Source: Aphrocallistes beatrix (taxonomy: Eukaryota; Porifera; Hexactinellida; Sceptrulophora; Aphrocallistidae). From it: DNA of 64,000 nucleotides. The stretch is from positions 2,023,674-2,087,673 of the forward strand of contig OY725501.1 in the NCBI GenBank assembly GCA_963281255.1, written 5' to 3'. Shown here one piece after another: positions 1-10,802 of the stretch (within the stretch, counting starts at the first letter, position 1; every line of letters starts with the position of its first letter). Below the pieces are notes generated by a model, which saw nothing but the letters and a program-made list of their open reading frames with translations, ran no database searches and had not been told where the DNA came from. The position numbers and the translations under genes were made by a program.

Positions 1-159
1 CTTAACAAGTTTTATAAGTTTTCAGTTTCTTATTATCCAAGGATATAGTACTGACCAGTAAAAACAGGGGCTTTCCCACTGTCCGTCCAAAACCAGTTTT
101 GGACAGGACAAAACCCAACCTGCAAGTGATACAATTCCAAAGAAAACAAATACCGTATT

Positions 160-318
160 GCATCGAATAAGCTCCCGGGCGCTTATTTATTTCGTGCACC
201 CTTTAGAATCGGCGCTTATTCAAACCGGCGCTTATTCGAGCCCCGGCGCTTATTCAAGGCCCGGAGCTTAATTATTTCGCTCACCCTTTAGACCAGGCGC
301 TTATACAGGGAAATACGG
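160..318. repeat. GCGCTTATT-rich repeat, partial miniature element
   Basis: A short run of near-tandem units built on CCGGCGCTTATTC, ending in GGGAAATACGGTA. The same arrangement recurs at 32165-32290 with the same ending. A terminus of the type TACCGTATTTCCC is common on miniature Tc1/mariner-type elements, so this is probably one end of such an element; that classification is inference. Nothing recognisable precedes it at 1-159. Confidence 0.6.
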
Positions 319-319
319 T

Positions 320-1130
320 AGATATTTTGAATGGAACTAATTACCAATAGTGCCATCAATATAAAAAGTAAGCAGCGCAAACAAGCGAAGCGTGCTTGTA
401 GTAATAAGGTCAGGGAATTGTGATGACCAAATGACAAAAGTTACCTTTGGGGACTTTGGGTGAACAAAAATCGTCACATGGGGCAAAAACCTCTGACGGG
501 AGCTTTTTACAAAACCTTCACTTGCCAAACCTTTGCGTCAGTATAACTTAGCGAGTTTTCGTACTATCGTTATTCTCTTGGCAATCGGCGCGGAATGGTC
601 CTGGATTTCAACTCATCTGCTATCAAGATATGAGGCCGTTTTTGCGAGTTTTGAAGTCTTACAGTTCGAATACCCCCAAAATAAGACATTTAACTTTAAC
701 AAAGCAGAACTCACAAACACTGCCTTTTTTTATTCTGAGCACAAACGAGGAAAGCTGGGACCATTTTGAGTATAGAATCACGATAGCATGAAGTTTCTTA
801 AGTCCAGATAAACAAGGGGATTTCCATGTGAAGTGAATCAACCATTTTACCACAATCAACTGATTTGTCTGAAATTTACTGTCCCACAAGCAGCTCATGC
901 GTCTTTAGATTAGTGCAAATTTCAGATCAATCGATTGTGAGTTTTTTTACTTATGACGCCACAAAATTTCGATTTTTGCTGTTTGACTATTAATATTAAG
1001 AATGGTAAATCACCATCCAATATTGTCACTTGTCCGAATCGAAATTTAGAATATTGTCATTTGTCCGAATCGTAATTTTAGTTTTCTTTAGGATGAATGG
1101 GAGATTAAAGTCAACATTTTGGAAAAGATA
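320..1130. other. no recognisable feature
   Basis: Unique-looking AT-rich DNA. Short open frames on both strands overlap each other, match no family I know and look like chance. A short imperfect direct repeat around ATTGTCA-TTGTCCGAATCG lies near 1020-1070. Confidence 0.5.
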
Positions 1131-1136
1131 TACATA

Positions 1137-1215
1137 CAGTGAAACCTGTATATAACGGCCACCCAAGGGTCTGGAGAAAATTGGCCGTTATACACAGGTG
1201 ACCGATATATATATA
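1137..1215. mobile_element. pogo/Tigger-type terminal fragment
   Basis: Starts after a TA with CAGTGAAACCTG followed by TATAACGGCCAC, then an inverted partner GGCCGTTATACACAGG. The same end in the other orientation is at 26440-26577, and part of it lies near 14925-15030. The CAGT..AACCTG..TATAACGG end is typical of pogo/Tigger-class miniature elements. The opposite end is not evident. Confidence 0.55.
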
Positions 1216-1339
1216 GGTGATTGTCTTAATCCACAAAAGGTATCAACGTAGTGCAATAAAAATCGTTTTTAGAAATCCATTACTTGAAGTAATTACATAG
1301 AACTTGTTTATCGTTCGTACTTAGGTCATTTCAAAAGTA

Positions 1340-1775
1340 CAGTGGATATCGGTTATAAGAACACCGGTTATAAGAACATGTAGGTTATACGAACCATTTA
1401 TTTGGGAACGGATTCTTTTCTATTCAATACTTTTTAAACAGAACCGGTTATAAGAACATCTAATATCGGTTATAAGAACATTCTATCAATAATTTCTAGA
1501 ACTATTAGTAATCAAGTTCTCATTTTTTCATTCATACACAACCAATTTTGTAATATAATCTTCTACCTCGCTTACTTTTTCGAGCTTACTACTATTTATT
1601 AGGGTAGGGACCAATCTTCTTATAGCCGATAAAAAGAACAAAATATGTTCTCGCAACCGACAATATATGTTCTTATAAACGATAAAAAAACAAAATATGT
1701 TCTTATAACCGAAATACTGTTATAAGAACTATTTATTTCAACTCCCAACGATGTTCTTATAACCGGTTTCCACTG
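1340..1775. mobile_element. 436-bp miniature element with terminal inverted repeats, pogo-like
   Basis: The left end CAGTGGATATCGGTTATAAG and right end TTATAACCGGTTTCCACTG are inverted repeats, flanked by TA on both sides (1338-1339, 1776-1777). The GGTTATAAGAAC motif recurs several times inside near both ends, as subterminal repeats do in pogo-type elements. There is no coding capacity. Confidence 0.8.
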
Positions 1776-1829
1776 TACTGATCACCCCCACCAATTTGAT
1801 ATTAAGCAACGACTGATGTGTTATTTAAT

Positions 1830-3225
1830 TATATATTCTCGAAATAGTCTCCCTTGCCCGAATACACTCCTTTAGACGCTCTACCCAGCAGCGGAATGTC
1901 TTTTTATACTCCGTCTGTGGGATCGGTTTCAGGTACTTATGAATGGCGAATCCGATCTCCATTTGACTAGTGAAATCCTTGTCAGAGAGATGACTTTTCG
2001 GATTGAAAACAACCAGAAGTCACAAGGACTTAGGTCAGGGGAATAGGGAGGGTGATTCAGTGTTTTCATCCCTATATCCTCGATGTATGCGGCGACTTGT
2101 TTAGTTTTATGGCTACTGGCATTATCATGTAGAAGCTTTATTCCACGAGGACCAGTTCTCGACCGACGCTCTGTGTAGTGTTACTGACTTCTGCGAGTAC
2201 TCTAACCGGACAAAAGTATTTGAAATCCTTTCTATTTTTCATCATAACTAGTTATAAAGTGGGTTTATTCGTGGTGATATATGTAATAAAACTGTAATAG
2301 ATACTGTAATTTCGATTTCAAATTCATATTCTACACATTCGAATTACTCAGATTTGAAGCCTCCTATTGCTATATTCATCCATAAGTTGAATTTTCTCGA
2401 TCTATGCAAATTTGTGCCACTTTTCACTCTCAATACCATTAGGCATGATGACCCGGAGTGGCACAAAGTGGTACAGCTTGATGAATCTTAACCTTGGAAA
2501 TGAATAAATCAATAGAAGACATCTAACCTGAGTAATTTGAATGCGTAGAATATGAATTTGAAATCGAAATGACAATATCTGAAACAGTTTGATTACATTT
2601 CACTCATTAATAGACCCAACTTTATAACTAGTTATGATGCAAAATAGTAAGAATCTCAAATATTTTTGTCCGAATAGAGTACATGAGTGCAATAAAAGTC
2701 TCCAGTAACATTCTGGCTCTTCGGAACGCAAAATTGAGCCATTGGGCCGTAGACGTCAAATGTAATTGCGTACATTACCTTCTTGGCACGGAAATCTGGA
2801 CGCGGTTTTTTAGGTCGGGGCCGCCCGGATGAAGCCAACACTTAGATTTTTCTTTGGATTTAGATTGTGAATAGTAAATCCAAGTTTCATCTATGGTTAC
2901 TATCTCAGGGTCGCCTTGCATCAAATTTTTCGTAATGTAGAAGATTAGCACAATATTATACCCTCTGTTTCAGCTGGGCCTGACAGTAAATACGGCACCC
3001 ACCGAGGGCAAACCTTCCTTACTCCGAGATCTTCCTTTAGAATGCGATAAATACTTCCCGTTGAGATATCCGTATACTTAGAAATCTCTCAATAGAGCAG
3101 CAAGGGTCATTTTGAAGAAATTCACCAACCAACTCAATTGAGGATTTACAGGTTGCAGATTTAGGCTTACCAGTCCGAGGTTCATCTTCAATGCAAACAT
3201 CGAATCCCAATATACTTTGCACCAA
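1830..3225 (-). pseudogene. mariner transposase relic, split by a later insertion
   Basis: Read on the minus strand, this is a mariner-family transposase in pieces. The N-terminal helix-turn-helix part lies at about 3225-3037 (EDEPRTGKPKSATC). A first catalytic site IDETWIYY is near 2890. A middle block at 2841-2680 includes PRPDFRAKKVMYAITF. A C-terminal block at about 2190-1840 has LLHDNASSHKTK and PPYSPDLSPCDFWLF, the second and third catalytic aspartates with D34D-type context. Frames change between blocks and stops occur. A 480-bp Tc1-type miniature element (2200-2679) sits between the middle and C-terminal blocks. No terminal repeats were found. It is more decayed than the mariner at 18484-19821. 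Confidence 0.85.
2200..2679. mobile_element. Tc1-type miniature element inside the mariner relic
   Basis: Ends CTCTAACCGGACAAAAGTAT and its imperfect inverse ATATTTTTGTCCGAATAGAG are flanked by TA duplicates (2198-2199, 2680-2681). The interior is a long imperfect inverted repeat. It shares the ACAAAAGTATTTG core with elements at 9916-10607 and 49244-49921 and with fragments at 32290-32542 and 54797-54840. The mariner relic resumes on either side, so this insertion is younger. Confidence 0.85.
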
Positions 3226-5430
3226 TTCAAAGAATTATCTGAGGAAGAAATTGTTTCCCTTGTTTCCTCTGCTCATAATAAATCTTGCATCCTCGATCCT
3301 ATCCCAGCATCCTTGGTCAAATAATCTCTACCCATCCTAGCACCCATCCTTACGAAAATTGTAAATGGTTCCCTCTCCACTGGTCATTTTCCTTCTCCCT
3401 GGAAGCGCGCCATTATATTGCCCAAACTTAAAAGACCAAATCTTGATCCCATCTTCTCTAACTATCGTCCACTTAGCAATCTTTCTTTCATTTTCTAAGA
3501 TCACTGAGAGGGCCGCTTCCATCCAGGTCGTGAATCACATTACATTACATCATCTCTTCCCCGGGACGCAGTCTGCCTATCGTAAACACCACAGTATGCT
3601 CCTGAAGGCCACAAACGACATCTTCCTCAACATGAATCGCCAACACGTATCTTTTCTGGTTCTTCTTGATCTTAGTTCAGCCTTCGACGCCGTCGACCAT
3701 ACCATCTTACTTAATCGTCTCCAGTCTCATTTCGGCATTTGCGGTTATTCTCTGTCTTGGTTTGAATCTTACCTCTCTGATAGGACTCAATTCGTTTCGA
3801 TAAAGGGTTCTGATTCCTCCAATATCCCGGTTGAACACGGAGTTCCTCAGGGTTCTTATCTTGGTCCGCTTCTCTTTAGACTCTAAACTAGTCCTCTATT
3901 CGACCTCATTAGGTCCTGTAGGGTTTAATGGGGGGGGGGGCTCCCCCCAAATTTGGGGAGGTCCTCCCAAATAAAAAATCCTGTTATTTTATTTGGGGCC
4001 CCCTTCCCAAATCCTCTTCAATGATTATATGTATGGGGCTCCAAAAAGTTTAGGGCCTCATTTTTCAAACCCCTTATTTGGGGAGGTCCTCCTAAAAAAT
4101 TACAAGGGCCGCAAAATCAAAATAGATTTTAAATTGAAAAGAATTGGTATCTTAGTGATAGTAAATGTTGTTACAAATCTACTGAGTTGTGATTCATACA
4201 TTATTTTTATTTTTGCGTTTTAATTAATTAATACATTTCAACTTCGGATGATCGGATCTAGCAATCGTATATTTCCAATGAAAAATGAAACTATAGCGAT
4301 ATAATTTGATTGTTTTATATTTGATAACTTTAAAAGATAAAAGAGGATTTGGAGATGACCCCCAAATTGGAAGGGCCCCTCAAATAGAATGACAGGATTT
4401 TTGATTTTGGGAGGACCTCAACAAATTTGGGGGGGGGCAAATAAAATAACAGAATTTTTGATTTGGGGGTTGGCCCAAAATAAAATAACATGATTTTTGA
4501 TTTGGGGAGGATCTCCCCAAATTTGGTGGGGCCCCCCAAATTAAACCCTACAGGTCCCACCTCCCCGACATGCACTGCTATGCCGACGATAATCAGGTCT
4601 ATCTTTCTTTTAAACCCGGTTCCATCTCTTCTGAAGATTCTGCTTTCTCCGCCATCCAATCTTGTATCTATGCGATCCTTTCCTGGTTCCTCACCAACAA
4701 GTTGCTTATCAATGACACCAAGACTGAGTTCCTTATAATGGGGACTCGTCAACAACTATCTAAGGTTCAAACTGATAGCATCTCTGTTGGTGAGTCGAGA
4801 ATCTCTTCTCCCAAAGAAGTACGGAATTTTGGAACTTGGCTCGACAATACCCTCTCAATGTCTACTCAGGTCAGCGAAGTTGCCTCCTCCTGCTTCTACT
4901 ACATCTATAACATCCGGCGTATTAGAAAGTATCTCTCTAGTGAATTCTGTGAAACTCTTGTTAATTATCTTATCACATCTCGTCTTGATTATTGTAACAG
5001 CCTCTTGTATGGTTGCCCCTCATCCAAATTAGCTCGACTCCAGCGAGTCCAGAACAGTGCAGCCAGGCTTATCTACAATGTCTCTCGTACCTTCTCGTCA
5101 TCTCCTCTTCTTATTAACCTCCACTGGCTTCCTGTTAAACATCGCATCCTCTTCAAAATTCTCCTCATAACTTACAAAGTCATCCATTCTCTTGCTCCGG
5201 ACTATATCATCCAACTCATACAGGTTAAGTCATCCAATCGTACTCTAAGATCATCCAACGCCATCCTCCGTGAACATCCTACTATCAAATCTTCCAAACT
5301 CTTGGTGATCGTACATTCACTTTAGCTGCGCCTGTTGAGTGGAATCTTCTCCCTCCGAGCATTCGGAATGCCCCCTCACTTCTTCTCTTCAAAAAACTCC
5401 TTAAAACTCATCTTTTCTGTATCGCACGAC
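3226..5430 (+). pseudogene. LINE reverse transcriptase, broken
   Basis: The RT domain begins with EEEIVSLVSSAHNKSCILDP (about 3240). It continues through NYRPLSNLSF (3460), AFDAVDHTILL (3690), HGVPQGS (3835), the catalytic YADD (about 4575) and the thumb-like HWLPVKHRILFK (5125). The C-terminal stretch TFTLAAPVEWNLLPPSIRN (about 5315) closes it. Frame changes occur near 3330-3460 and near 5305, and a TAA replaces a codon just after GPLLFRL (about 3883). Between the VPQGS and YADD motifs lies a 636-bp insertion (3917-4552). Removing it with one target copy leaves the RT frame continuous except for that stop, so the stop and the insertion are separate lesions. Confidence 0.88.
3917..4552. mobile_element. 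636-bp G/C-tract miniature element in the LINE RT
   Basis: Ends TGTAGGGTTTAAT and ATTAAACCCTACA are perfect inverted repeats, flanked by GGTCC on both sides (3912-3916, 4553-4557). The subterminal regions are inverted repeats of CCCCAAATTTGGGGAGGTCC type. Short units around AAATAAAATAACA-ATTTTTGATTTGGGG recur several times. No transposase is visible. The superfamily cannot be assigned from a 5-bp duplication alone. Confidence 0.8.
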
Positions 5431-5474
5431 ACATCCACTTAAATAAATACTCATTAAATTAATTTCAGTGCATA

Positions 5475-5560
5475 TACATACCTTACAAGCATACATACAC
5501 ATACATACACATACATACGCATACATACGCATACATGCACACAAATACGTACATGCATAA
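5475..5560. repeat. ACATACAT-type microsatellite
   Basis: Imperfect tetranucleotide tract of CATA units with scattered G substitutions, lying in the 3' untranslated part of the LINE. Confidence 0.85.
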
Positions 5561-5799
5561 CATACACTTACTTTTATTGAATTGTACAGCGCAATGGAAC
5601 ATATTAATATGGAATCTGCGCTATATAAATGTATATTATTATTAATATATTATTATTATCCATCCAACGCGGTAGTAAGATACGCATTAAAATATGTATG
5701 GACACTTCTTACTTGAACATGATTAGGATTTTTAAATAGTTATTTAGCTGTTTACACTAATCTGTTACAAAATTCGTTACGATTTGCTAAAATCTAATC

Positions 5800-7035
5800 A
5801 TGGATCTTAGTGAATTTGGGTCGATATTAACGTGTCTTACATCAGACCAGTATCGACCCGGTTCCACTAAAGATGAAAAGAGACATCTCAGAAAAAAAGC
5901 TTCAGAAATATAGCGCGATCGAAGGAAAACTAGTAAAGCAATGTGGAAATCAAAATTTCAATATCATTATAAAACGGCTGAGGTAGAGGAAATAGTGAAA
6001 GAAATACACGATCATTCGGGTCACCAAAAACGCTAGCTATACCTATAACATTGGGAAGGATCTCTATAATTGGCCTAGCATGGTAAAATAAATTGATATA
6101 TATGTGAAAGCTTGCGAACGCTGCATACTAAATCAACCATCCTTGAAAACTCCTACTTCTCCTCTCCCACCTCTTCATGTCATCACAAAAGTGTGGTTCA
6201 GAGTTGGGATGGATTTGACTGGTCCACTAATCGAATCAAACGGATTCAAATATATTTTGTCGGTGACCGACCATTTTACGAGATGGATAGAAACCAGACC
6301 TCTTCGTTCAAAAGAATCACCAGAAGTGGCTCGAGGTCTATTTTCTATCTATTGTAGACAAGGAGCACCAGTTCAGATCATTAGTGACAACAGAACTTTT
6401 ATGAATAAATTGCACAAATCATTACACGAATTTTAAATTCATATTCTCAACCTCATACCATCTTGAAACGAACGGAACGGTAGAATCGTCACAAATCTCT
6501 AAAGCAATCCCTCGTCAGAGCAATGGACCAGATACAAATGAACTGGAGTCAATATTTAGATGAGATTACATTTTCAATAAACATAAGATCACGGGAAACC
6601 ACTCACTTCTCGGCATTTGAACTAATGCATTGCTCCAGTAGGCCTCGCCTTCCTACCCAAGCTTAAAAACTTTTACTTCTTTACCGTGATGCTGGGATCT
6701 CAATGATAGAATGATGGGATAAAGAAGAAGAGAAGAAATTAGTCGACTACATGAATGAAGTAGAGCAATAAAATCAAGATATTGCTGGCAAATATCACGC
6801 TCATTCTAAGATCAAAATGAAAAGGCAGTATGTTAAAAGATTAAACCCGATCACTAGTAGGAAATTCGAAAAAGGAGATGGTGTTAATCGAAAATGTTTA
6901 TCAGAAGGAAAATGGTGGTAAACTAGAAGATAGGTGGCTTGGTCTTTATAATGTATGTAAAGTCAATCCTACCAATGTCTCCATCTACCGAAACAAAACA
7001 ACTAAACGCGTTAAGACTTCGAAAGCCAAGCTCTA
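5800..7035 (+). pseudogene. retroelement-type integrase gene relic
   Basis: Starts at an ATG with MDLSEFGSILTCLTSDQYRP. An H2C2 zinc-binding region follows (EIHDHSGH near 6010, CERCILNQP near 6115). The rve core has VGMDLTGPLIES (first Asp, about 6205), TDHFTRWIETRP and APVQIISDN (second Asp, about 6370). A third region resembling GTVESS-KSLKQSLVRAMDQ is near 6480, then a degraded C-terminus. Frames change near 5910, 6030 and 6440. The layout resembles the stand-alone gypsy-type integrases found in KRBA2/GIN-like genes and Ginger transposons. No long terminal repeats or terminal inverted repeats were found. Confidence 0.78.
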
Positions 7036-7240
7036 GAGAAAAAGACCATTAAATGATCACGATTTACAAACATCTATGCTCAGATTCGGAGTTTAAAATT
7101 GAATCCGAGGAAGAGAAGTTGGTCTCATCACCTTTTATGGGATTGGAAGATACCATATTTGATAAACCAGACCTCCCTGAGACAGGTCGAGAAGAAGTGT
7201 TATGAGTCATCTTCTCTTACAAGAGTAGAATAATGGATTA

Positions 7241-7816
7241 CAGGGTGGTGGTCCAATGAAATTGAGACAATTTTTCTTTCTTAATTAATACCTTTATATG
7301 CTCAATATCCTCCAATTATTTTACTCATATAAAGTATATCAGTTATTATTTGTAGAATATAAATTTGTAGTTGTTAGCGTAAATATGAACGAAATAACAA
7401 GGAGAAATATTATCGAAGCATATATCAAGCGTGGACAAAGTGCACCTGATATCTTGAAGCATATGGACAACCCAGGAATATCGCGAGCGACAGTCTATAG
7501 ACAGGTTCAAAAGCTCCGTAATGGTACACTACGGGATTTGGGGCATGCTGGAGCAAGAAGTGTATCATAAATCACCAAAAAGTTTGGAGGATCTGGAGAG
7601 AAAAATTACCCGTGCATGGCCCAGATTGGATATATCTAAAGTAAATCGGTGTATTGACTAATTTAAGCCACGATTGCGCCGATGCCAGGACATTATGAAT
7701 AGAATTAATGGTTATTTTTTTATTTGCTAGTTTGTGACTTAAAACTAGAAACTACACTTCTTATTATCAAAAGTATGAAATTTCAAAATTTGTCTCAATT
7801 TCATTGGGCCACCCTG
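7241..7816. mobile_element. internally deleted mariner/Tc1-type element
   Basis: Left end CAGGGTGGTGGTCCAATGAA and right end TTCATTGGGCCACCCTG are inverted repeats (extended by AATTGAGACA), flanked by TA at 7239-7240 and 7817-7818. At 576 bp it keeps only the N-terminus of its transposase. The same terminal sequence starts the longer copy at 27888. Confidence 0.88.
7385..7570 (+). pseudogene. transposase N-terminal fragment
   Basis: Begins MNEITRRNIIEAYIKRGQSA, a helix-turn-helix region, followed by GISRATVYRQVQKLRNGT. The fragment at 28032 reads MNELEKRKVVETYFHNGQSA and GISRATVYRLVKKF, so both derive from one transposase family. Here the frame ends after 61 codons and the catalytic domain is deleted. 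Confidence 0.8.
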
Positions 7817-7895
7817 TATATCATAACTTCAACTCCTTTATCGAAACTCCACACATAACTTCACTGCAGGGGTCATCTTCCTTTTAGGGATATTA

Positions 7896-8500
7896 TTGAC
7901 TGGAGACAGCATCATTACCAGTGTAATTAATGAATTGATCGATTTCGACACCTTTCAAGAAATTTGCGAGTTAGCGCAATTTTATTTGGAGAGCAACGAG
8001 ATAAAGATTTCAGAATATCAAGATTTTGAATTTTCAACCAAAAGGGCTAAGGATAGCATTGATTATTCGTACAATGTATTATTTCCTGTGGTTATGGAAC
8101 TTCTCGCAGAACATTTGGTACATGATAAACTTTCACAATCAACACTTCCAAAGCCACTGCCTCGCTCACTAACATATAAACCTTTAGAATCATCAATTCT
8201 TTAGCCACTAGCTTTCTCTTCAATCTCAGAACATCCTATTGAAGATTTATGCATAACATGGGGGGCAATTTTTACAGAGCACAATTGATAAATAGGTGTT
8301 CAATAGGCAATTTCTTTACGCTCTTAAATCTCCATCGTAGGTTAATATTAGCGGCATTCAATCTAGCGGGAGAGATGCCCAATAAGAAAATTCAATATAT
8401 TTTCTCAATGAATCTCACTGAACAAAATTTCGAAGAACTCAGACAATGGACTGCACCTGAGTTGGGAAATCCACTCTTTGATTGTAAATACAACTTTTAG
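7896..8500 (+). other. two unrecognised open frames in one orientation
   Basis: A 102-codon frame (7896-8204) begins TGDSIITSVINELIDFDTFQ and is followed by an 83-codon frame (8249-8500) ending PELGNPLFDCKYNF. Composition looks protein-like, with balanced charged and hydrophobic residues and no low complexity, but I recognise no family. It may be a fragment of a transposon gene or chance. A short similarity (PEL-N-L-FDCK) to a frame at 47541-47735 is too brief to rely on. Confidence 0.3.
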
Positions 8501-8520
8501 GCTACGAAGGCAAGGTGTTA

Positions 8521-8641
8521 AAATACTACTACTACTACTACTACTGCGCAGCTGGCGGACATTTTGTGTCCACCAGTACATTACTCGATTTTTAATAGTA
8601 AATATATATATATATACAAGCGCGCTTCGCTTGCTTGCGTG
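8521..8641. repeat. family A fragments with (TAC)n and (TA)n tracts
   Basis: A (TAC)n microsatellite at 8523-8545 leads into GCAGCTGGCGGACATTTTGT, a diverged piece of the family A head. The family A tail ACTCGATTTTTAATAGTAA, a (TA)n tract and another head ACAAGCGCGCTTCGC follow, ending at the palindromic element at 8646. Confidence 0.65.
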
Positions 8642-8645
8642 CGCG

Positions 8646-9227
8646 GAGATGTGAATGGGTTAATACTAAAAATTTGGAATTTTTTCATGAAATGTTAGTA
8701 CATTCCAGTTTTGCTTTGGAAACGTGTTTTGGTCAGTTGGCGTTATATCTTGAAAACTGCAATTGCTACACATTCAAATGTTCCATTCCATCCATTTGAA
8801 TGTGTAGCAATTGCAGTTTTCAAGATATAACGCCAACTGACCAAAACACGTTTCCAAAGCAAAACTGGAATGTACTAACATTCCATGAAAAAATTCCAAA
8901 TTTTTAGTATTAACCCATTCACATCTCAGTTCTATGCGAAAAAATTTACAATAAAAACACTTAGAGTGCCCCTAAACGGCCTCTGAAAATCACAAAATTT
9001 GTCACAAATATAACCTATTGCGCAACCATAAGGTGACTAATCAAAATTTTAACAACGGATATGGGTACTTTGACATCATATTTATATATGCTGATAATAC
9101 ATTCCTAAGCTCTATTGTGCTTCGTAATTGATGTAAGGCAGCTCATGTATTAGTTCAACGGTCTTCCTCCGCATCCCTAGTCCCAAATCCGCAAGTTACT
9201 ATGAGACCTTATATACAGTAGGCTATG
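8646..9227. mobile_element. P-type miniature element with near-perfect palindrome
   Basis: Arms 8646-8780 and 8793-8927 are inverted copies of 135 bp with a 12-base spacer, and I see a single mismatch between them. After the right arm the sequence runs like the right half of the element at 51261-52315 and ends GTAGGCTATG at 9227, the P-type end. No CATAGCC end is seen on the left, where a family A head abuts, so this copy is truncated or rearranged. Confidence 0.75.
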
Positions 9228-9242
9228 ATTATATACATATAT

Positions 9243-9892
9243 ATTAGGGTATTCAAAAAAACTTTTTTTATCGTAGGAGTTCACTCTACTTGTCTTTCTG
9301 ATTTCCTTTAATGATGTTGCATTACTCAAAAATTCTCAACGATCTATCGGTACTGTATAGGACGGTTCACTAGTTCTCCATTTCTCTCTTGTATCCAATA
9401 TTAGGAATTAAGGGACCTAAAGACTCTCCTGTTCTGCTTTCAAATATTTGGACATAACTAATTTTGTTAAATAAAACGCTGCTATTATCCTACAAACGAA
9501 ATTTCATATCATTTTGAGCAATATTTTTGAAATATTTTATATTAATATCCCAATAGGACCATCATATACAAGTATAAATATTTCATATGCCTATTTCAAA
9601 AAAATGCACTTAGAATGATATGAAATTTCTTATGCGGCCTAATAGCTGCGTTTTATTAAATAAAATAAGACTGTACAAAAAATTTTAGACCAGAACAGGA
9701 GAGATTTGAAGTCCCAAAATTCCTAATATAGAATATACGTAATAGAGAAATAGAGAACTGGTGAACAATCATTTCCAGTAACGATAGGACGTTGAAAATT
9801 TCAAGAGATTCAATAATCATAGAAAAACAGGGAGCAAAGAGAGCAAACTCCAGCCACAAATAAATGTCTTTTTGAAATGCCTTAAAATATAT
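9243..9892. mobile_element. foldback element, about 650 bp
   Basis: A long imperfect inverted repeat. The left start TTAGGGTATTCAAAAAAAC pairs with right GTCTTTTTGAAATGCCTTAA. Internal matches pair AGACTCTCCTGTTCTG with CAGAACAGGAGAGATT, and AAACGCTGCTATTATCC with the inverse near 9640. TA flanks both ends. No coding content is supported. Confidence 0.7.
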
Positions 9893-9915
9893 ATATATAC
9901 GTATATATGTATATA

Positions 9916-10607
9916 CACCAACCGGACAAAAGTATTTGAACACTTGATTCTTTCCCCACACAAATTATACTAAATTGGATTTTTTTCATGAAGGGCAATA
10001 CGTTCAAATTCGAAGAGATACTAAAATCTGATTTCAGATTCGAAATCTACACATCCGAATTAGTCATAGTTGAACATAACTAATACATTACTCAACCAGG
10101 GGTTTATCTAGGTGCTCGGTCGGCACTTATAGGTGCCAGCCTGGTATCGTCCGAGGAGCCAAGGTGCTTGCAGTGTGATTCGATTTTGGTCCCGGGTTGC
10201 TATCACCCCTGGAATTACGAGATAAATCACTGTTTGGGTGCCATATAACTTTTATCACCTCAAAAAAATTGCAGGATTGGAAATCCTAGATAAACCCATG
10301 TACTCAACTCAATGAACAATCTTATCAGCCTGAGCCACCATAGGTAATTCATTACCATCATGTATAGTGGTAAAAATGGGTGTATGTGGCATAAGGTGGC
10401 ACTGATTGATAATTACAAAAAGTTAGGAATGAATGATTAATTAGAAAAATTAACCTGTGACTAATTTGAATGCGCATTATTCGAATCTGGAATCCGATTA
10501 ACTGTATCTCACACTATTTAGAAGCAACCTTCTTCATGAATAGACCCATTTCAGTACAATTCGTATGTAAAATAATGAAGTTTTCAAATACTTTTGTCCC
10601 CTTGGTG
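9916..10607. mobile_element. Tc1-type miniature element with a nested hAT element
   Basis: Ends CACCAACCGGACAAAAGTAT and inverse ATACTTTTGTCCCCTTGGTG are flanked by TA (9914-9915, 10608-10609). The halves are imperfect inverted repeats. A 204-bp hAT-type element occupies 10097-10300. Confidence 0.88.
10097..10300. mobile_element. hAT-type miniature element, 204 bp
   Basis: Starts CAGGGGTTTATCTAGG and ends CCTAGATAAACCCATG, inverted repeats with two mismatches, flanked by the 8-bp duplication TACTCAAC (10089-10096, 10301-10308). The interior matches 49488-49692 closely, including the block GTGCTCGGTCGGCACTTATA. CAGGG-type ends and 8-bp duplications are hallmarks of hAT elements. Confidence 0.92.
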
Positions 10608-10608
10608 T

Positions 10609-10795
10609 ATATTAATCGAGTTTTAATAGAAAGGATAGACATCTACAATGGATATTATATCACCGTGATATGTTGACGCGCCAAGTTAAGCTAATACAAG
10701 CCCGCTTCGCTTGCTTGCGCTGTGCTACTTGCGCTGTGCGGCTTGCGGACACGGAGTGTCCGCAGAGTTGCCCTGCGGGGGCCTAGAGTTTCTCA
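10609..10795. repeat. family A tail and diverged head
   Basis: The tail ATTAATCGAGTTTTAATAG lies at about 10610. After about 70 bases comes a head ACAAGCCCGCTTCGCTTGC with the hairpin GCGGACACGGAGTGTCCGC near 10745 and a second GC-rich stem at 10765. The rest of the repeat is missing. Confidence 0.75.
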
Positions 10796-10802
10796 ATCCA
10801 AC

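Larger units (their letters stand above)
3221..5655 (+). mobile_element. 5'-truncated LINE, CR1/L2-like
   Basis: A non-LTR retrotransposon abutting the 5' side of the mariner relic. It holds the reverse transcriptase (see next entry) and ends in a 3' region reading GCGCTATATAAATGTATATT followed by an (ATT)n tract near 5625-5655. The endonuclease part is missing, as expected for 5' truncation. The clade call rests on RT motif style and microsatellite tail and is inference. The same 3' end occurs on the minus strand at 45173-45240. Confidence 0.85.

Noticed and set aside
2-898. Open frames of 60-80 codons on both strands at the window start
   Set aside because: They overlap each other in opposite orientation, show no family motif and lie in or beside repeats; chance frames.
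5800-7035. Complete LTR retrotransposon
   Set aside because: Only integrase is recognisable; no reverse transcriptase, protease or paired long terminal repeats lie around it.
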